NCBI GenBank assembly: GCA_032717465.1
Contig: CM064653.1
Location: forward strand, 41,070,493 to 41,134,492
From: Coenobita brevimanus
Taxonomy: Eukaryota; Arthropoda; Malacostraca; Decapoda; Coenobitidae
DNA length: 64,000 nucleotides
Direction of reading: 5' to 3'
The position numbers and the translations under genes are program-made. Every line of letters starts with the position of its first letter. Positions within the stretch are counted from its first letter, which is position 1. Below, piece by piece: positions 10,837 to 22,450 of this stretch. The notes beneath the pieces were generated by a model. It searched no databases. It was not told where the DNA came from and saw only the letters and a program-made list of their open reading frames with translations.

Positions 10837-11790
10837 AGTGAGGGTAGAGGGTTGAGTGGCCAGTGAGGGTGGAGGGTTGAGTGGCCAGTGAGGGTGGAGG
10901 GTTGAGTGGCCAGTGAGGGTGGAGGGTTGAGTGGCCAGTGAGGGTGGAGGGTTGAGTGGCCAGTGAGGGTGGAGGGTTGAGTGGCCAGTGAGGGTGGAGG
11001 GTTGAGTGGCCAGTGAGGGTAGAGGGTTGAGTGGCCAGCAAAGGTGGAGGGTTGAGTGGCCAGTGAGGGTGGAGGGTTGAGTGACCAGTAAGGGTGGAGG
11101 ATTGAGTAGCCAGTGAGGGTGGAGGGTTGAGTGGCCAGCAAGGGTGGAGGGTTGAGTGGCCAGCAAGGGTGGAGGGTTGAGTGGCCAGCAAGGGTGGAGG
11201 GTTGAGTGGCCAGCAAGGGTGGAGGGTTGAGTAGCCAGTGAGAGTAGAGGGTTGAGTGGCCAGTGAGGGTAGAGGGTTGAGTAGCCAGTGAGGGTAGAGG
11301 GTTGAGTGGCCAGCAAGGTTGGAGGGTTGAGTGGCCAGTAAGGGTGGAGGGTTGAGTAGCCAGTGAGGGTGGAGGGTTGAGTAGCCAGTGAAGTTGAAGG
11401 GTTGAGTGGCCAGTGAGGGTTGAGTAGCCAGTGAGGGTTGAGTGGCCAGTGAGGGTTGAGTAGCCAGTGAGGTTGGAGGGTCGAGTGGCCAGTGAGGGTG
11501 GAGGGTTGAGTGGCCAGTGAGGGTGGAGGGTTGAGTGGCCAGTGAGGGTGGAGGGCTGAGTGGCCAGTGAGGGTGGAGGGTTGAGTGGCCAGTGAGGGTG
11601 GAGGGTTGAGTGGCCAGTGAGGGTGGAGGGTTGAGTGGCCAGTGAGGGTGAAGGGCTGAGTGGCCAGTGAGGGTGGAGGGTTGAGTGGCCAGTGAGGGTG
11701 GAGGGTTGAGTGGCCAGTGAGGGTGGAGGGTTGAGTGGCCAGTGAGGGTGGAGGGTTGAGTGGCCAGTGAGGGTGGAGGGTTGAGTGGCC
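10837..11790. repeat. 25-bp minisatellite, about 38 copies
   Basis: Unit of 25 bases reading CAGTGAGGGTGGAGGGTTGA then GTGGC, repeated head to tail for about 954 bases with few substitutions (CAGCAAGG, CAGTAAGG and AGTAGCC variants). At 11405-11475 the GGTGGAG heptamer is missing and the unit shrinks to 18 bases. Since 25 is not a multiple of three, one open frame passes through all three phases of the unit. This creates a 450-codon minus-strand frame (PSTLTGHSTLHPHWPLNPP repeats) that is not a gene. The G-rich strand is the plus strand. Confidence 0.95.
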
Positions 11791-11909
11791 GGCGGGACGA
11801 TAACAGTAATGTGGTGGGCGATGAAGGGACCAGTGGAACAGAAATCAGCATGAGAGAGGAAGAGATGAGCCGAACGAGTGTTAACGAGAGAATGGGATGG
11901 AAGAAGTGT

Positions 11910-11911
<2 letters not shown>

Positions 11912-11950
<39 letters not shown>
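11912..11950. repeat. (GT)n microsatellite, about 19 units
   Basis: Uninterrupted GT dinucleotides about 120 bases beyond the 25-bp array. Confidence 0.97.
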
Positions 11951-11951
<1 letters not shown>

Positions 11952-12264
11952 TACCTGAAGGGAAAGAAGATATGTATGAGGAATATCTGAGGGAAATGAA
12001 GACAATATGAAGGGAAATACAACGGAAGGAATGAGAGGCACGTCTGGCAAAGAAAAAAAAAATGCACAGGAAATGAGGGGGCACGCGAGAGGAGTAAGGA
12101 TAAGATGAGGAGTATCTGAGGGAAATAAAATGAAAGCTATGAGACGTGTATGAGCGAAGGACAATGAGTATGTGTGGAGTGAGAGGCATGAGTGGGATGT
12201 ACAGGTTATACAGAGGTAAGGGAAAGGTATGAAAGGGGCGTGAGGAATATGAAAGTACGGGATA

Positions 12265-12556
12265 AACGAGGGGAATAAGAGTAGTGTGAGGGGAAGGAGG
12301 GGAAAGAGGGGAATGAGAGTAGTGTGAGAGGAAAGAGGAGAATGAGAGTAATGTGAGGGGAAAGAGGGGAATGAAGGTAATGTGTGAGGAAAGATGGGAA
12401 TGAGAGAAGTGTGAGGGAAAAGAGGGGAATGACAGATGTGTGAGGGGAAAGAGAGGAATGAGAGAAGTGTGAGGGGAAAGTGGGGGAAAGAGGGGAATGA
12501 GGGCAGTATGATGGGAAGGAGGGGTAGTGTGCGGGGAAAGAGAGGTAATGTGAGCG
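12265..12556. repeat. 29-bp purine minisatellite, about 9 copies
   Basis: Unit GAGAAGTGTGAGGGGAAAG then AGGGGAATGA, with point changes and two 9-10-base internal insertions. It lies within a purine-rich stretch (11980-12580). Confidence 0.8.
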
Positions 12557-12701
12557 GTGATGAGGGGAACGTTAGGTCAGCGGCGGGTCACTAGGGGTCA
12601 TGTGTTGACACCTACTGACCACCACCACACCCACACCACCTGGCTCTAACACCCTCCACCCCGCCCTTGTGACACGTGGTCCGCCCTTCCCCACCCACTC
12701 T

Positions 12702-12703
12702 AA

Positions 12704-12738
<35 letters not shown>
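12702..12738. repeat. Compound (CT)n(CA)n microsatellite
   Basis: About ten CT units pass directly into about nine CA units. Confidence 0.95.
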
Positions 12739-12980
12739 GCGGTACATTTTCCCTCAACACCACCGCCATAAACCACACCTTACTAATTAACCTGCTACTT
12801 TCTCCCCCTTTCCCACAAGACTCACAAACTATTACTCCTTGCCTCGGCAGCCCCAAATATTTCCTTCATTGCCAGTAAACTCCCTTAATACCTCCATTAA
12901 TACCAGCCCTAATATTTCCTTTGTTGGCAGTGATTCCTTTAAAGACGATAATATTTGCTTTACTTCATCCTTACTGCCTC

Positions 12981-13147
12981 CAGACGATTTATATTCAGGT
13001 CAGGGGAGGTTTTTTGATATGAAAGGGATTAGGCTAAGTCCTCACCAACCCCTCCAGTAAAAGATTTATTTCCTTAAGCTGAATAAAATCGTCTGGAAAC
13101 GGCAAATATAAACCATAAAAAATCGTCATCCGAGTGAAGGGGGTTAA
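12981..13147. mobile_element. Family A nested-palindrome element
   Basis: CAGACGATTTATATTCAGGT on the left and TTAAGCTGAATAAAATCGTC on the right form the inverted arms. The centre has GAAAGGGATTAGGCTAAG and ACCCCTCCAGTAAAAG. The right end closes with CATCCGAGTGAAGGGGGTTA. The right end lies about 20 bases from a large (GT)n(GA)n tract. Confidence 0.8.
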
Positions 13148-13164
13148 GTTTGATATCAATTACC

Positions 13165-14060
<896 letters not shown>

Positions 14061-14209
14061 TCGTCGTCGTCGTCGTAGTAGTAGTGGTAGTGGTAGTAGT
14101 GGTAGTGGTAGTAGTAGTAGTAGTGGTAGTAGTAGTGGTAGTGGTAGTAGTAGTAGCAGTAGTAGTAGTAGTAGTAGTAGTAGTAGCAGTATTTATTATT
14201 ATTATTATA
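14061..14209. repeat. Trinucleotide repeat (TCG)n to (TAG/TGG)n to (ATT)n
   Basis: About five TCG units grade into an interrupted TAG/TGG array of about 40 triplets and then a short ATT run. Poly-Val, poly-Ser and poly-Thr frames result. Flanking frames show no gene, so it is a non-coding triplet expansion. Confidence 0.95.
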
Positions 14210-15540
14210 TCATACTGAAGGGAAGGATGGTCATTGTTTCTATGCGCATAGATTACTTGACGAGAGGTTGTGTCGCGATTAAATGGAAACAAAAGACAAG
14301 GGGATCAAGCTGGGGTGGAAACAATAGCATAAGAAGGGAGATATAAAACTCAGTAATGAGAGGTGGGGGAGCCAACTCTAAAGCCGATTACAGACGAGGG
14401 AAGGACGGAAGGATGAGGAGGACTGGAGGGGGAAGCAGGAAGAGAGGAATGGAGGATGAGAAGGAGAGTGGGAAACAGGGAAGAGGGAGAGAAAGACTGC
14501 ATAGCAACAGTTACAGGACAAGAGGAGGATTGGGAGTATGTGGTTCTTCCCTCCCCTCCCTCATTACCTTCATACCTGCAGCAGGGGGAGGGGAGGAAGG
14601 GGTATGTGGTTCCCCCCTTCACCTTCCCCTTTATATCTGCAACAGCGAGGCGGAAAATAGGTGCTACTCTCCAGGTGAAACATCTCGCCTTCATCCCACG
14701 TTCTTCCCACCACGCTCTGCTGCATTTCCTTTATACCCTCATCTTACTTTTTTTTCTTTTGAGCTTAAATCCCAGTTTCCTTTCGTCAGTTTCAATCTTT
14801 CACTGGTCACTGGGAAGAATCGAAGGTGCAGCCGGGAAAAGACCCCGACACTTCAATGCCAGCTGAGAATGGAAGGCGTTACACGAACTATTTGTACGTG
14901 ATAGCAATAAGAAGCCCACAACAAAAGAGTATGAGAAGGAAGGATACTCTGTGTCGTTTGAAGAGGAGTGAGAAATATGAGAGCCAGGCCACTATGCTGA
15001 GAGAGGACTAGGGTGACGGCGAATTTCTGCTAATGCTACATTCTGGAATATCAGTTTTATAAATATGATGTGAACAGCTATAATGCTCACTTAGAAACCA
15101 CTTATCATCCGGGTAAAGGCACTGTGCAAAATAACTAATTATTCAGTATGAAAATAAGTTTGGTATATCTGTACTGATAAGGTATAACCACTCGCTACCG
15201 AATGAAACGTTACTTCCAATACACTATATTCAGCGGGATATAAAGACTGCTTTTGGATGATTTACACACCAGGAAGTAATAATCGCATTCCTACCAACAA
15301 CTACCAAAGAACCATTCGTAGGACAGGCCGCCACTTCCAACAATACCGTGCTGGCTGTATGCTAGACGGTTCTATCCATCAAAAGGAAACGCTGCGCAGA
15401 TAAAGGCATAAAGTTACCTAGATTGACGATAATTTCTTTTCTCGGGTAATCCTCTATTCCCACTCTCATTGCCTCTACTTAAAGATAATTTTTTATACCC
15501 ATCAGCGCGAGGACCTATACTTCATTCCCGTTATTTCATC
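14210..15540. other. Long spacer without recognisable genes
   Basis: 14345-14560 is purine-rich. At 14536-14645 the phrase TATGTGGTTC...CTCCC...CTGCA recurs as a short imperfect duplication. 14650-15540 is mixed AT-rich DNA. A 181-codon frame at 14356-14901 crosses three different composition zones and lacks any motif. Confidence 0.5.
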
Positions 15541-15660
15541 CTGGGCGATTTTCTTCAACTTAAAAAAAATTCTACAAGTTAAAAGGGATGACCCCTCAGG
15601 TGGGAGTTTTTTTCTTCGGTAAGTAAAATCGTCTGGTGGTATTCAAACAGGCTAAAAAGG
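15541..15660. mobile_element. Family A element, decayed
   Basis: Left arm CTGGGCGATTTTCTTCAACT and right arm CGGTAAGTAAAATCGTCTGG are still reverse complements around a decayed centre (AAAAGGGATGACCCCTCAGG). Confidence 0.65.
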
Positions 15661-15682
15661 CAATTCCGCTCAAGGAGGTAGT

Positions 15683-15685
<3 letters not shown>

Positions 15686-15721
<36 letters not shown>
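15686..15721. repeat. (CT)n microsatellite, about 18 units
   Basis: Uninterrupted CT dinucleotides immediately downstream of a family A copy. Confidence 0.97.
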
Positions 15722-15724
<3 letters not shown>

Positions 15725-15861
15725 TTAGAGTCCCCACAATGTACTCCAGCGGCAGACTTGATAATTAATTACTCATGCCGCCACCGCCACCACCACCACA
15801 CCATCACCACCAGACACATCCTAGACCCCCACGACTGGCTACTGCTACCTGGTTACACAAA

Positions 15862-16110
15862 TGGCTCACCTGCTACTGTCACTACTGTTGCTGCTGTTGC
15901 TGCTGCTGTTACTCCCACGATTAATGCTACTACTGTTACTGCCACCACTGTTGCTACCACACCTGCTACTCTTACTATTACTGTTGTTGGTGCTGTTGTT
16001 ACTGCAACCATTATAGTTACTACTATTAATAATTCTACTTCTTTAACAACGGTTGATATTGCTACTGTCACTGTCACTACTATTGCTGCCCTCAATGACG
16101 CTCCCAATTC
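15862..16110. repeat. Degenerate trinucleotide (ACT/GCT/GTT) region
   Basis: Every third base is strongly patterned (ACTACTGTTGCTGCTGTTGC and similar), giving Thr/Ala/Val-only translation in one frame. It is a mutated triplet array and not a convincing protein. Confidence 0.7.
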
Positions 16111-16394
16111 TCAGACTGTTGATGCTTCTCCGTTACAACCAATCCAAGTACTGCTATAGGAAGATCTTGAGTCTATTGATGAATTATACTGTATATGCGA
16201 TTAAAGTGCCCGATCCGCGAATCCTTCCACCGACTGCGAGCTAAGTATAAATAATGGTTTCGTGAAGAAGGGCTGGAAAAGAAGGGTTAGCCTATTCAAC
16301 ATCATAGTGCATACACACCACAGTCAGCATTCCTATCGACAATCGTGAATTTCGTTGGGGCGATGACTGTTACCATTGCTATAGGTACTCTTGT

Positions 16395-16700
16395 CACTAC
16401 TAATCCACGTACTCTGTTACAAGGGACACGTGTACTATCGTAACAGTTCACCAATGCAATGTTACTATTAAATTCCATACTACTGTTACTACTAATGCAC
16501 GTACTCTGTTACTAGGGACAAGTGTACTTTCGTTACAGTGCATCAACGTGTTATTACCACTAATTTCCACACTATTCTTACTACTGATGTCTGATGCACG
16601 TACTCTTCTTTCAGCTGAAGAAGGAGCAATTACTTCAGATTTACGTCCTCTTGTTACTATTGATGCACGTAATATTTGTTCCAACTGATTTATTCACACC
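16395..16700. repeat. 92-bp tandem repeat, about 3 units
   Basis: ACTACTAATSCACGTACTCT begins units at about 16396 and 16488, with a related ACTACTGATGT at about 16579. The first two share CTGTTACWAGGGACAMGTGT and TTACAGT blocks. Unit 3 is more diverged. Confidence 0.75.
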
Positions 16701-16942
16701 TGTTAGAGCATATCCAAGTAGACTGCCTATGCTCTCCAGTCTTTTAAACTCACTGTGTCCAGGCATCTCGAAATGAACGGATCTCGAACATGGCTCTCTT
16801 GTTATTTTGCTGTATTTTATTCTAGGAATAATGTTGATGGTTTCTGGCCTTCGGTTCCTTCTTCCTTGCATAAAAAAGACTACAGTACTGCTGCAACTGA
16901 ACCACGTGTGCCTGAGAAAGACGACCCTTACTTTCTCACAGC

Positions 16943-17030
16943 AAGCAGGTAGGAAAACAGGCATGCAAACAGACGGGATATGGGACGGGAATGGCGGTGG
17001 GAGAGACGGAAAGATGGACATAAAATTCGT
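16943..17030. repeat. Family C module, copy 1
   Basis: Carries GCAAGCAGGTAGGAAAACAG, GCATGCAAACAGACGGGATA and a GGCGGTGGGAGAGACGG block. The same order recurs at 17297-17395, so these are two direct copies about 355 bases apart. Confidence 0.6.
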
Positions 17031-17065
17031 TACACTTTTCACTTAGTCGCTCTCTCCCAATCCTG

Positions 17066-17155
17066 ACTGCTGAGCTGTAACAATAAATTAACATTAGAAT
17101 ATGTTGCTAGTCACGAAGAAGTGCTACGGGAACGACGTAGAGCCGAAACTTTGTC
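17066..17155 (-). mobile_element. Family D element fragment
   Basis: GACTGCTGAGCTGTAACAAT, AAATTAACATTAGAATATG, CTAGTCACGAAGAAGTGCTA and GACGTAGAGCC appear in the same order as in the reverse complement of 29580-29700. The TIRs are missing. Confidence 0.6.
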
Positions 17156-17296
17156 CTTTCTCAGCCTCGCGGTTAAAATGAATAAAATACAAATTAATGA
17201 TAATTTGGACAAAATTAAAGTGAAAAAAATTATACATCGTACTTCACCTTCAGTCCGACGACGTAAAATTTACATACTGTTGTTACCAGACTGCTC

Positions 17297-17395
17297 CAAG
17301 TTTCCCAGGGTAAGCAGGCAGGGAAGCGGCAAGCAAACGGATGGGATATGCGAAGGGAATGATGGTGGGAAATGTGGAGAGATGTGCGTAAAAGA
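17297..17395. repeat. Family C module, copy 2
   Basis: GGGTAAGCAGGCAGGGAAGC, GCAAGCAAACGGATGGGATA and GAATGATGGTGGGAAATG match the copy at 16943-17030. Confidence 0.6.
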
Positions 17396-18129
17396 GAGCC
17401 ACAAAAAGAATGAAGTATGCAGAAACTGCAAGACTGTGGGCGTGACTGAAAGATGAGGATGATAGGAAGCAAGTAAGAGACTGAATAGAATGCCTCCAGA
17501 TCACAAAAGAGTGTGTTAGAATCACAGAAGCATAATAAGAATGAACTGAAATGTTCCCATTACGTGAAAAACTGCGGGAGACGAAAGATCAGTATAAGCG
17601 GAAGCAAGAAGATAATGAATTAAAATGCCCCCAGGAAGTCACCAACCACCTGATTGGGGCAGATTTTTTTTCAGTCCTGAGACCTTGACCTCTGACCCAT
17701 GACTTTCATAATTACACTTACCGAGATAGGATCAATGGTTACCAGTCTACATAAAACTGGGTCTTTAGGTCAAGGCTTTCAAAGCCTGAGCATCAACATA
17801 AGACAGACAGATACTGACAGAAAGACAGACCGCCCCACCTCCTTCGTCCGACACACACACAACCAAAAACATTATCAACCCGCCTACATGGGCGGTGAAG
17901 ATAAGCATCTTTGGAATATAGAGAAGGAGAGATGAAAAGGGTAAAAGAAAGAGGGAACTAAACAAAAGGGAAGACGAGAATGCATAAATGACGAACAGAC
18001 CGAAAAACACCAACCTATCGGACACGAGATAAAATCTAACAGTACTAGGAATAAAATAATGATGTATATGTAATAAATGAAATATAATCTACATACATAA
18101 ATACAAACATACATGCATATATATACCCC

Positions 18130-18130
<1 letters not shown>
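17396..18130. other. Unassigned spacer
   Basis: Mixed complexity DNA with no credible exon or repeat family. Confidence 0.4.

Positions 18131-18207
<77 letters not shown>
18131..18207. repeat. Compound (TA)n(CA)n microsatellite
   Basis: About 24 TA units followed by about 13 CA units. The TA part could extrude a cruciform. Confidence 0.97.
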
Positions 18208-18210
<3 letters not shown>

Positions 18211-18422
18211 AAAGTTTAATGGGGCTACCTAGAGGAAAATGCCTAATCGAAACTGAGCGAAGAAGGAATTTGAGATCAGTAGGGTAGGAGGGCAGGAAGG
18301 AAACACTCAAAACAAATGATTATGATCAGGAGAGTTGGCAGCGGGATACGGAAATAACCTGCAAACAAAGTAGGAAACAAGGAAGGAAGGAAGGATGGAA
18401 GAGAGGAGAGGAGAGGAGAGGA

Positions 18423-18540
18423 GGGAAGCAAAAAAGTAAAATGGGAGTAAAAGTGCATGCAAACAGCACCGGACCTGTTGATCCTCTCAAGGGTGTTGGT
18501 TAAAGACTCGTTTATCCATTTAATTACTGAAAGCATCCTA
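18423..18540. repeat. Family C-like module, diverged
   Basis: GCATGCAAACAGCACCGGAC, CTGTTGATCCTCTCAAGGGT and GTTGGTTAAAG follow the order of the 32.57-kb copy (AGCAAACAGC, CTGATGGCCCTTTCG, GCTGTTTGCT), preceded by the same kind of GGAAGGAAGG purine lead. Confidence 0.45.
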
Positions 18541-19050
18541 TGAGTCTGAGACCGGGATAGGAAAGCGCGACACCTTCCCCACGCAACCCCCCCCCTTTAG
18601 GAAAGAAGGACAGCACAAGGGAAGTATGAAAAGGAAAAGACTACAGCAAAGAAGGCAGAAGGAAGATTTGCATACAAGAATCGAAATGCTCTTTACTACG
18701 AAGATATAATAGTTCTACCTGACTTGCAAAGTAGGAAGAAGGAAGGAAATGTCTGAGAAAAAAAAAAAAAACACAGGAGAAACCGACTGAGGGAAGGAAG
18801 GAAATAGGGTTGCTACAATTACACAAAACCTGAATCACATGAGGTCAGCACCGTTGAAATAAAGACCTGTGCAATCCAATAGGCAGGAAATAATAAACTT
18901 GATAAAATGGCATGAAGTGACCAATGCTGTGAAAGACATTTATAGAATGACGGTGGTGCAGACAGGGGAGCTTACACAAGGGCTGGATGGAAGGAAGGAA
19001 AAAAAAAAGTAAAAAGAAAGAAAGACGGGAGGAAGGAAGGAAAGAAGAAA

Positions 19051-19154
<104 letters not shown>

Positions 19155-19299
19155 CAGGCATGCAATTGCAGCCAAACACTGAGTAAAACAGGTGTTAGCA
19201 AGTGGTGAAGTCGGCATACATACTGTACATTACTTCCATTTATACATATATTCAACCATACAGAGAAAGGCAGACAAACACATACGCAGACAGGCAGGA

Positions 19300-19476
19300 A
19301 GGCAGATGTGGGAGCTTGAACATGGTCTGTAGAGCTAGCGGAGTGTACAAATGACAGGGGAGCTACCAGACAGACAGACAAAAAGGCAAGCAAACAGCAC
19401 AAAAGGAAGGAGAGCTTGCACGTGGACAAACAAACATACACTGCAGTACAGGAGACAGGGACGCTAGTATGAGATG

Positions 19477-19526
<50 letters not shown>

Positions 19527-19620
19527 CACAGCACAAAAGAGAGGGGAGCTAGTACATGGTCAGGCAGGCAGACAGGCAAACGAGCAGGCAGACAGGCAAC
19601 CCGACAGCAATAGTGAGTGA
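19300..19620. repeat. Degenerate GACA/GGCA tandem region
   Basis: GGAGCTNGNACATGGTC, CAGGCAGACAGGCAAAC and AGCACAAAAGRRAGGGGAGC phrases recur at about 19308, 19355, 19396 and 19529, with (CA)n at 19479-19524 inside the array. Confidence 0.6.
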
Positions 19621-19682
19621 TTGAGCTTCCTGCCGGGGAACAAAACGGCCGCCGCGGCAGCATGAAGGGCAACGTGAGAGCG

Positions 19683-19683
<1 letters not shown>

Positions 19684-19742
<59 letters not shown>
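19684..19742. repeat. (CA)n microsatellite, about 29 units
   Basis: Uninterrupted CA dinucleotides. Confidence 0.97.
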
Positions 19743-19743
<1 letters not shown>

Positions 19744-20390
19744 ATAACGCATGCTTGCAATACACCCCTCTTGCGCCTTCACCCCATAACCTCCACCATC
19801 TCAGTGTCAGGGATCAATAATTCCTTTACACTCGAAATGGATGCTTCATAACAGTTCCATTATGCACTCAAGAAATCTCACCTCCGTGGCCTTCACTCCC
19901 ACAGCCACGGCCATCATCGCTAGTGCTACGGGTCATCCAGTTCTTTACATATTCCTGAAAAATCACATGTACGTCGAAGGCGGAATTCTCGTGCAGTTGG
20001 GATGCTTACTAACTTTCTTATCGGTTTATTTCTGATTCTATTCCTTTACTATGTTCTTGCGTATTATTCGTTCAATCTTAGTCGATATTAACAAGATGTA
20101 TGAAGTAAAAAAAGAGGATATTAATGGGTCGTTTGGCAAATAAACCGCTAAGGAAGAAGTGCTAAGAAGAGGCCTTAATCAGCGGGTATAATGGTCCGTA
20201 TTTTTTTTTTTTTTTTTGCCCTCTCAACGCCTCACCATACAGTATGCATGTCAACAAATCCATCATGAGGCTTCACCCACCACCAATATCAGAACTACAA
20301 GTCACGTCAACAGTTCCTTTACAATCTCTCCGGCTATAGTATCAACACCTAAGAAACCATGCCTTACTAAATAATAATATGGAAGCTCCC
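19743..20390. other. Spacer with a family B arm fragment
   Basis: 20135-20175 (GGCAAATAAACCGCTAAGGA, AGAAGTGCTAAGAAGAGGCC) is a single right-arm remnant of family B. The rest is unassigned, with a 16-nt T run near 20202. Confidence 0.5.
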
Positions 20391-20578
20391 TAACACTTCT
20401 TTTTACGCGATTTATTTTGCTTATTACACTTTGCCGTTCTCTCCTGTTTTACTTAGATCACAGTAATATCACCATACTCTCCATAAAACTACAAAACTAT
20501 ATTAATCAGCCCTGTCTAAAAATAAATCACTCAGGAAAAGGTGTTAGGGAGCCTCCTTAACAAACGAGAATATAAGCC
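20391..20578. mobile_element. Family B inverted-repeat element (MITE-like)
   Basis: Left arm GGAAGCTCCCTAACACTTCT then ACGCGATTTATTTTGC. Right arm AAAATAAATCACTCAGGAAA then AGGTGTTAGGGAGCCTCC and ACGAGAAT. The arms are inverted copies over about 45 bases. The AT-rich centre (ATCACAGTAATATCACCATA, ATTAATCAGCC) matches the other copies. No coding capacity, so non-autonomous. Confidence 0.8.
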
Positions 20579-20977
20579 AGAAGACATGTGTTAAGGTCCT
20601 GCTTGAAGACCTCCAACCTTGAAGGGCGGTTCAAGATCGCGATAAATACGAGAAAAAAAAAAATCAAGAATAATACATCTTTTGAAGGTACGAAAAAGTA
20701 ACAGTGAGGAGGAGCAGCGTGAAGGGGTAAGGGGTCCAGCTACAAACTATTAAGGGGAAAGGGTAGGGGGGGGGGTGTAGAAGCGCCCCCTGCATGACGC
20801 TGGTTCGGTTTCCCAGCCACCTGTGATCCGGGCGAGGCAAAAACCCGCGCTGCACAGACGATTTTCTCACACACAGGACGAGGACCCGGCGGGGATGATG
20901 AAGTGACTGGGGCGACGGGGGCTGAGGAGAGAGACGGAGATAGATTGGTAGGTAGGTAGATATATAGGGATAAATAA

Positions 20978-20978
<1 letters not shown>

Positions 20979-21047
<69 letters not shown>
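20979..21047. repeat. (GT)n microsatellite, about 34 units
   Basis: Uninterrupted GT dinucleotides, followed by a short G run. Confidence 0.98.
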
Positions 21048-21048
<1 letters not shown>

Positions 21049-21064
21049 GGGGTGGGGGGGGGGA

Positions 21065-22060
21065 GCACTCAGCAAAAACAGCAGCAATCCAGTCCTCCCC
21101 TGCAAGCACAGACAGCAGGGCAAGCACATGGTCTCGGTTCCGGTTACAGGGATTTCTTAAGCTACTTTGACCCTCTGACCGCTAAAACTCCCTTAACATA
21201 AATATATCCATTTGTCGTTACCCTTAATAATATACCCATGTGAGGCTATGGCAGTGTAATGATTAAGTGAAGCAGATTTTAATTCCTGTACTCTATCTTT
21301 TTATTTTTTTTATTTTTGCTGCCGACAGACGATGTTTTCCCCAGGTTACGACAGATTTCCTGGTGTGAAGGGGTTAATTAATGCTATATCTGTTCTCTAC
21401 AAACTTAATTACATCACCTGGGGATTGCTAGAACAGAAAGATTGAATAAGTACGTCATGGAATTAAAGGGGTTAGAAGCTCGACAGGTAAGATTTCTCGC
21501 AGCTATACATATTCGTCTGGCATTAACGTGAATTATACACCTGGCTTTCTGAGCTTCTGACGGCCAGGCTTTCTCTCAGCTCCAGGCAAAAACAGCGTCA
21601 GACAGCTCCTCCTCCTCCTCCTCCTTCCCTGCAAGCAACCGGTAGAAAGCACATGGTCTCAGCTCCGGTTACTGGCCTTTCTAGCCCCCTAATCCACATA
21701 AATCAGTTTCGTGTTACCCTGACTAGGTAATATATCGGTGTTAGTCTTTGGGTTTTCTAATAACACTGCTCTCCTATATACAGTAACTCTTCTGCTGTTT
21801 CTTTTGATAATTCTTCTATGCCAGTGTAATTGTTAACCCTCTCATGGGTAATACAACTCTAGTATTTATATTCAACTGAGAGTGAGCCAAAGGAACCTGA
21901 GAGTGTTACAGGAAGCAGCTCTAAGCACTGGATTCTAAGGCTTTCTCTCAGCTCTGGGCAAAAACAGCACCAGACAGCTTCTCCCCGCTCCTTCCCAGCA
22001 AGCACGGGTAGAAAGCACATGGTCCCCCGCTCCGGTTACTGCCCTTTCAGCTGCAACCCT
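21065..22060. repeat. Three direct copies of a ~110-bp module
   Basis: Copies at about 21065-21165, 21568-21690 and 21939-22060 share GGCAAAAACAGCRYCAGACA, CCTGCAAGCA, GTAGAAAGCACATGGTCTC and GCTCCGGTTACTG. The first is the most diverged and abuts the (GT)n tract. The spacers between copies are AT-rich. One 12-base CTC expansion sits inside the second copy. Confidence 0.75.
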
Positions 22061-22073
22061 CTCACTCCTGGCA

Positions 22074-22270
22074 TTCTCTCACATAAACAAATTCGTCTGG
22101 TGTTACTCTCAATAATAGACGGGTTTTCTTTTCTAACCGTCTAACTGCTCCTGTTCTCTCACATAAACAAAATCGTCTGGTATTACCCTCAGTAATAGTC
22201 GGGTTTTCTGTTTTTACCGTCTACCTGCTTCTATTTTCTCACATAAACAAATTCGTCTGGGTTTTCTAAT
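22074..22270. repeat. 80-bp tandem repeat, about 2.5 units
   Basis: TTCTCTCACATAAACAAATT then CGTCTGG starts units at 22074, 22154 and 22234. Each unit continues with TGTTACTCTCAATAATAG, CGGGTTTTCT and TACCGTCTAACTGC. The CGTCTGG and ACAAAATCGTCTGG words resemble a family A right arm, so the array may have grown from one. Confidence 0.8.
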
Positions 22271-22450
22271 TTGTGATTCTTGTAATTTTTTTTTTTCGTA
22301 TATAATTTCGTCAGGTGTTACTCTGAAAAATAATACAATACACTGTTTTTTATGCCCGAAGAATAGATTAGATTTGTCTTTCTACCCTCTGATCACTATA
22401 CTTTTTCTCAAGTAGACAAGTTCACTATAATTTTGCTATAATTCTGCTAT

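Noticed and set aside
10837..11790. CRISPR array
   Set aside because: Units are contiguous with no unique spacers, and the DNA is clearly eukaryotic in character.
10679..12164. 450-462-codon minus-strand frames with a regular 25-residue repeat (HSTLHPHWPLNPPPSLATQP)
   Set aside because: The repeat comes from a 25-bp DNA unit read through all three phases. Two frames are open together, and flanking parts are low-complexity. A real repeat protein would usually keep a unit divisible by three.
14356..14901. 181-codon plus-strand ORF
   Set aside because: Crosses a purine zone, a duplicated phrase and an unrelated AT-rich zone with no motif, and the minus strand is also open. Likely chance.
15758..16159. 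133-codon Thr/Ala/Val-rich ORF resembling a mucin-like protein
   Set aside because: The pattern follows a degenerate ACT/GCT/GTT triplet array. The first 30 residues are a separate His-rich triplet patch, with no signal peptide or splice support.
18131..18207. Origin of replication or matrix attachment site at the (TA)n
   Set aside because: A dinucleotide microsatellite is sufficient explanation, and no other origin feature is visible.
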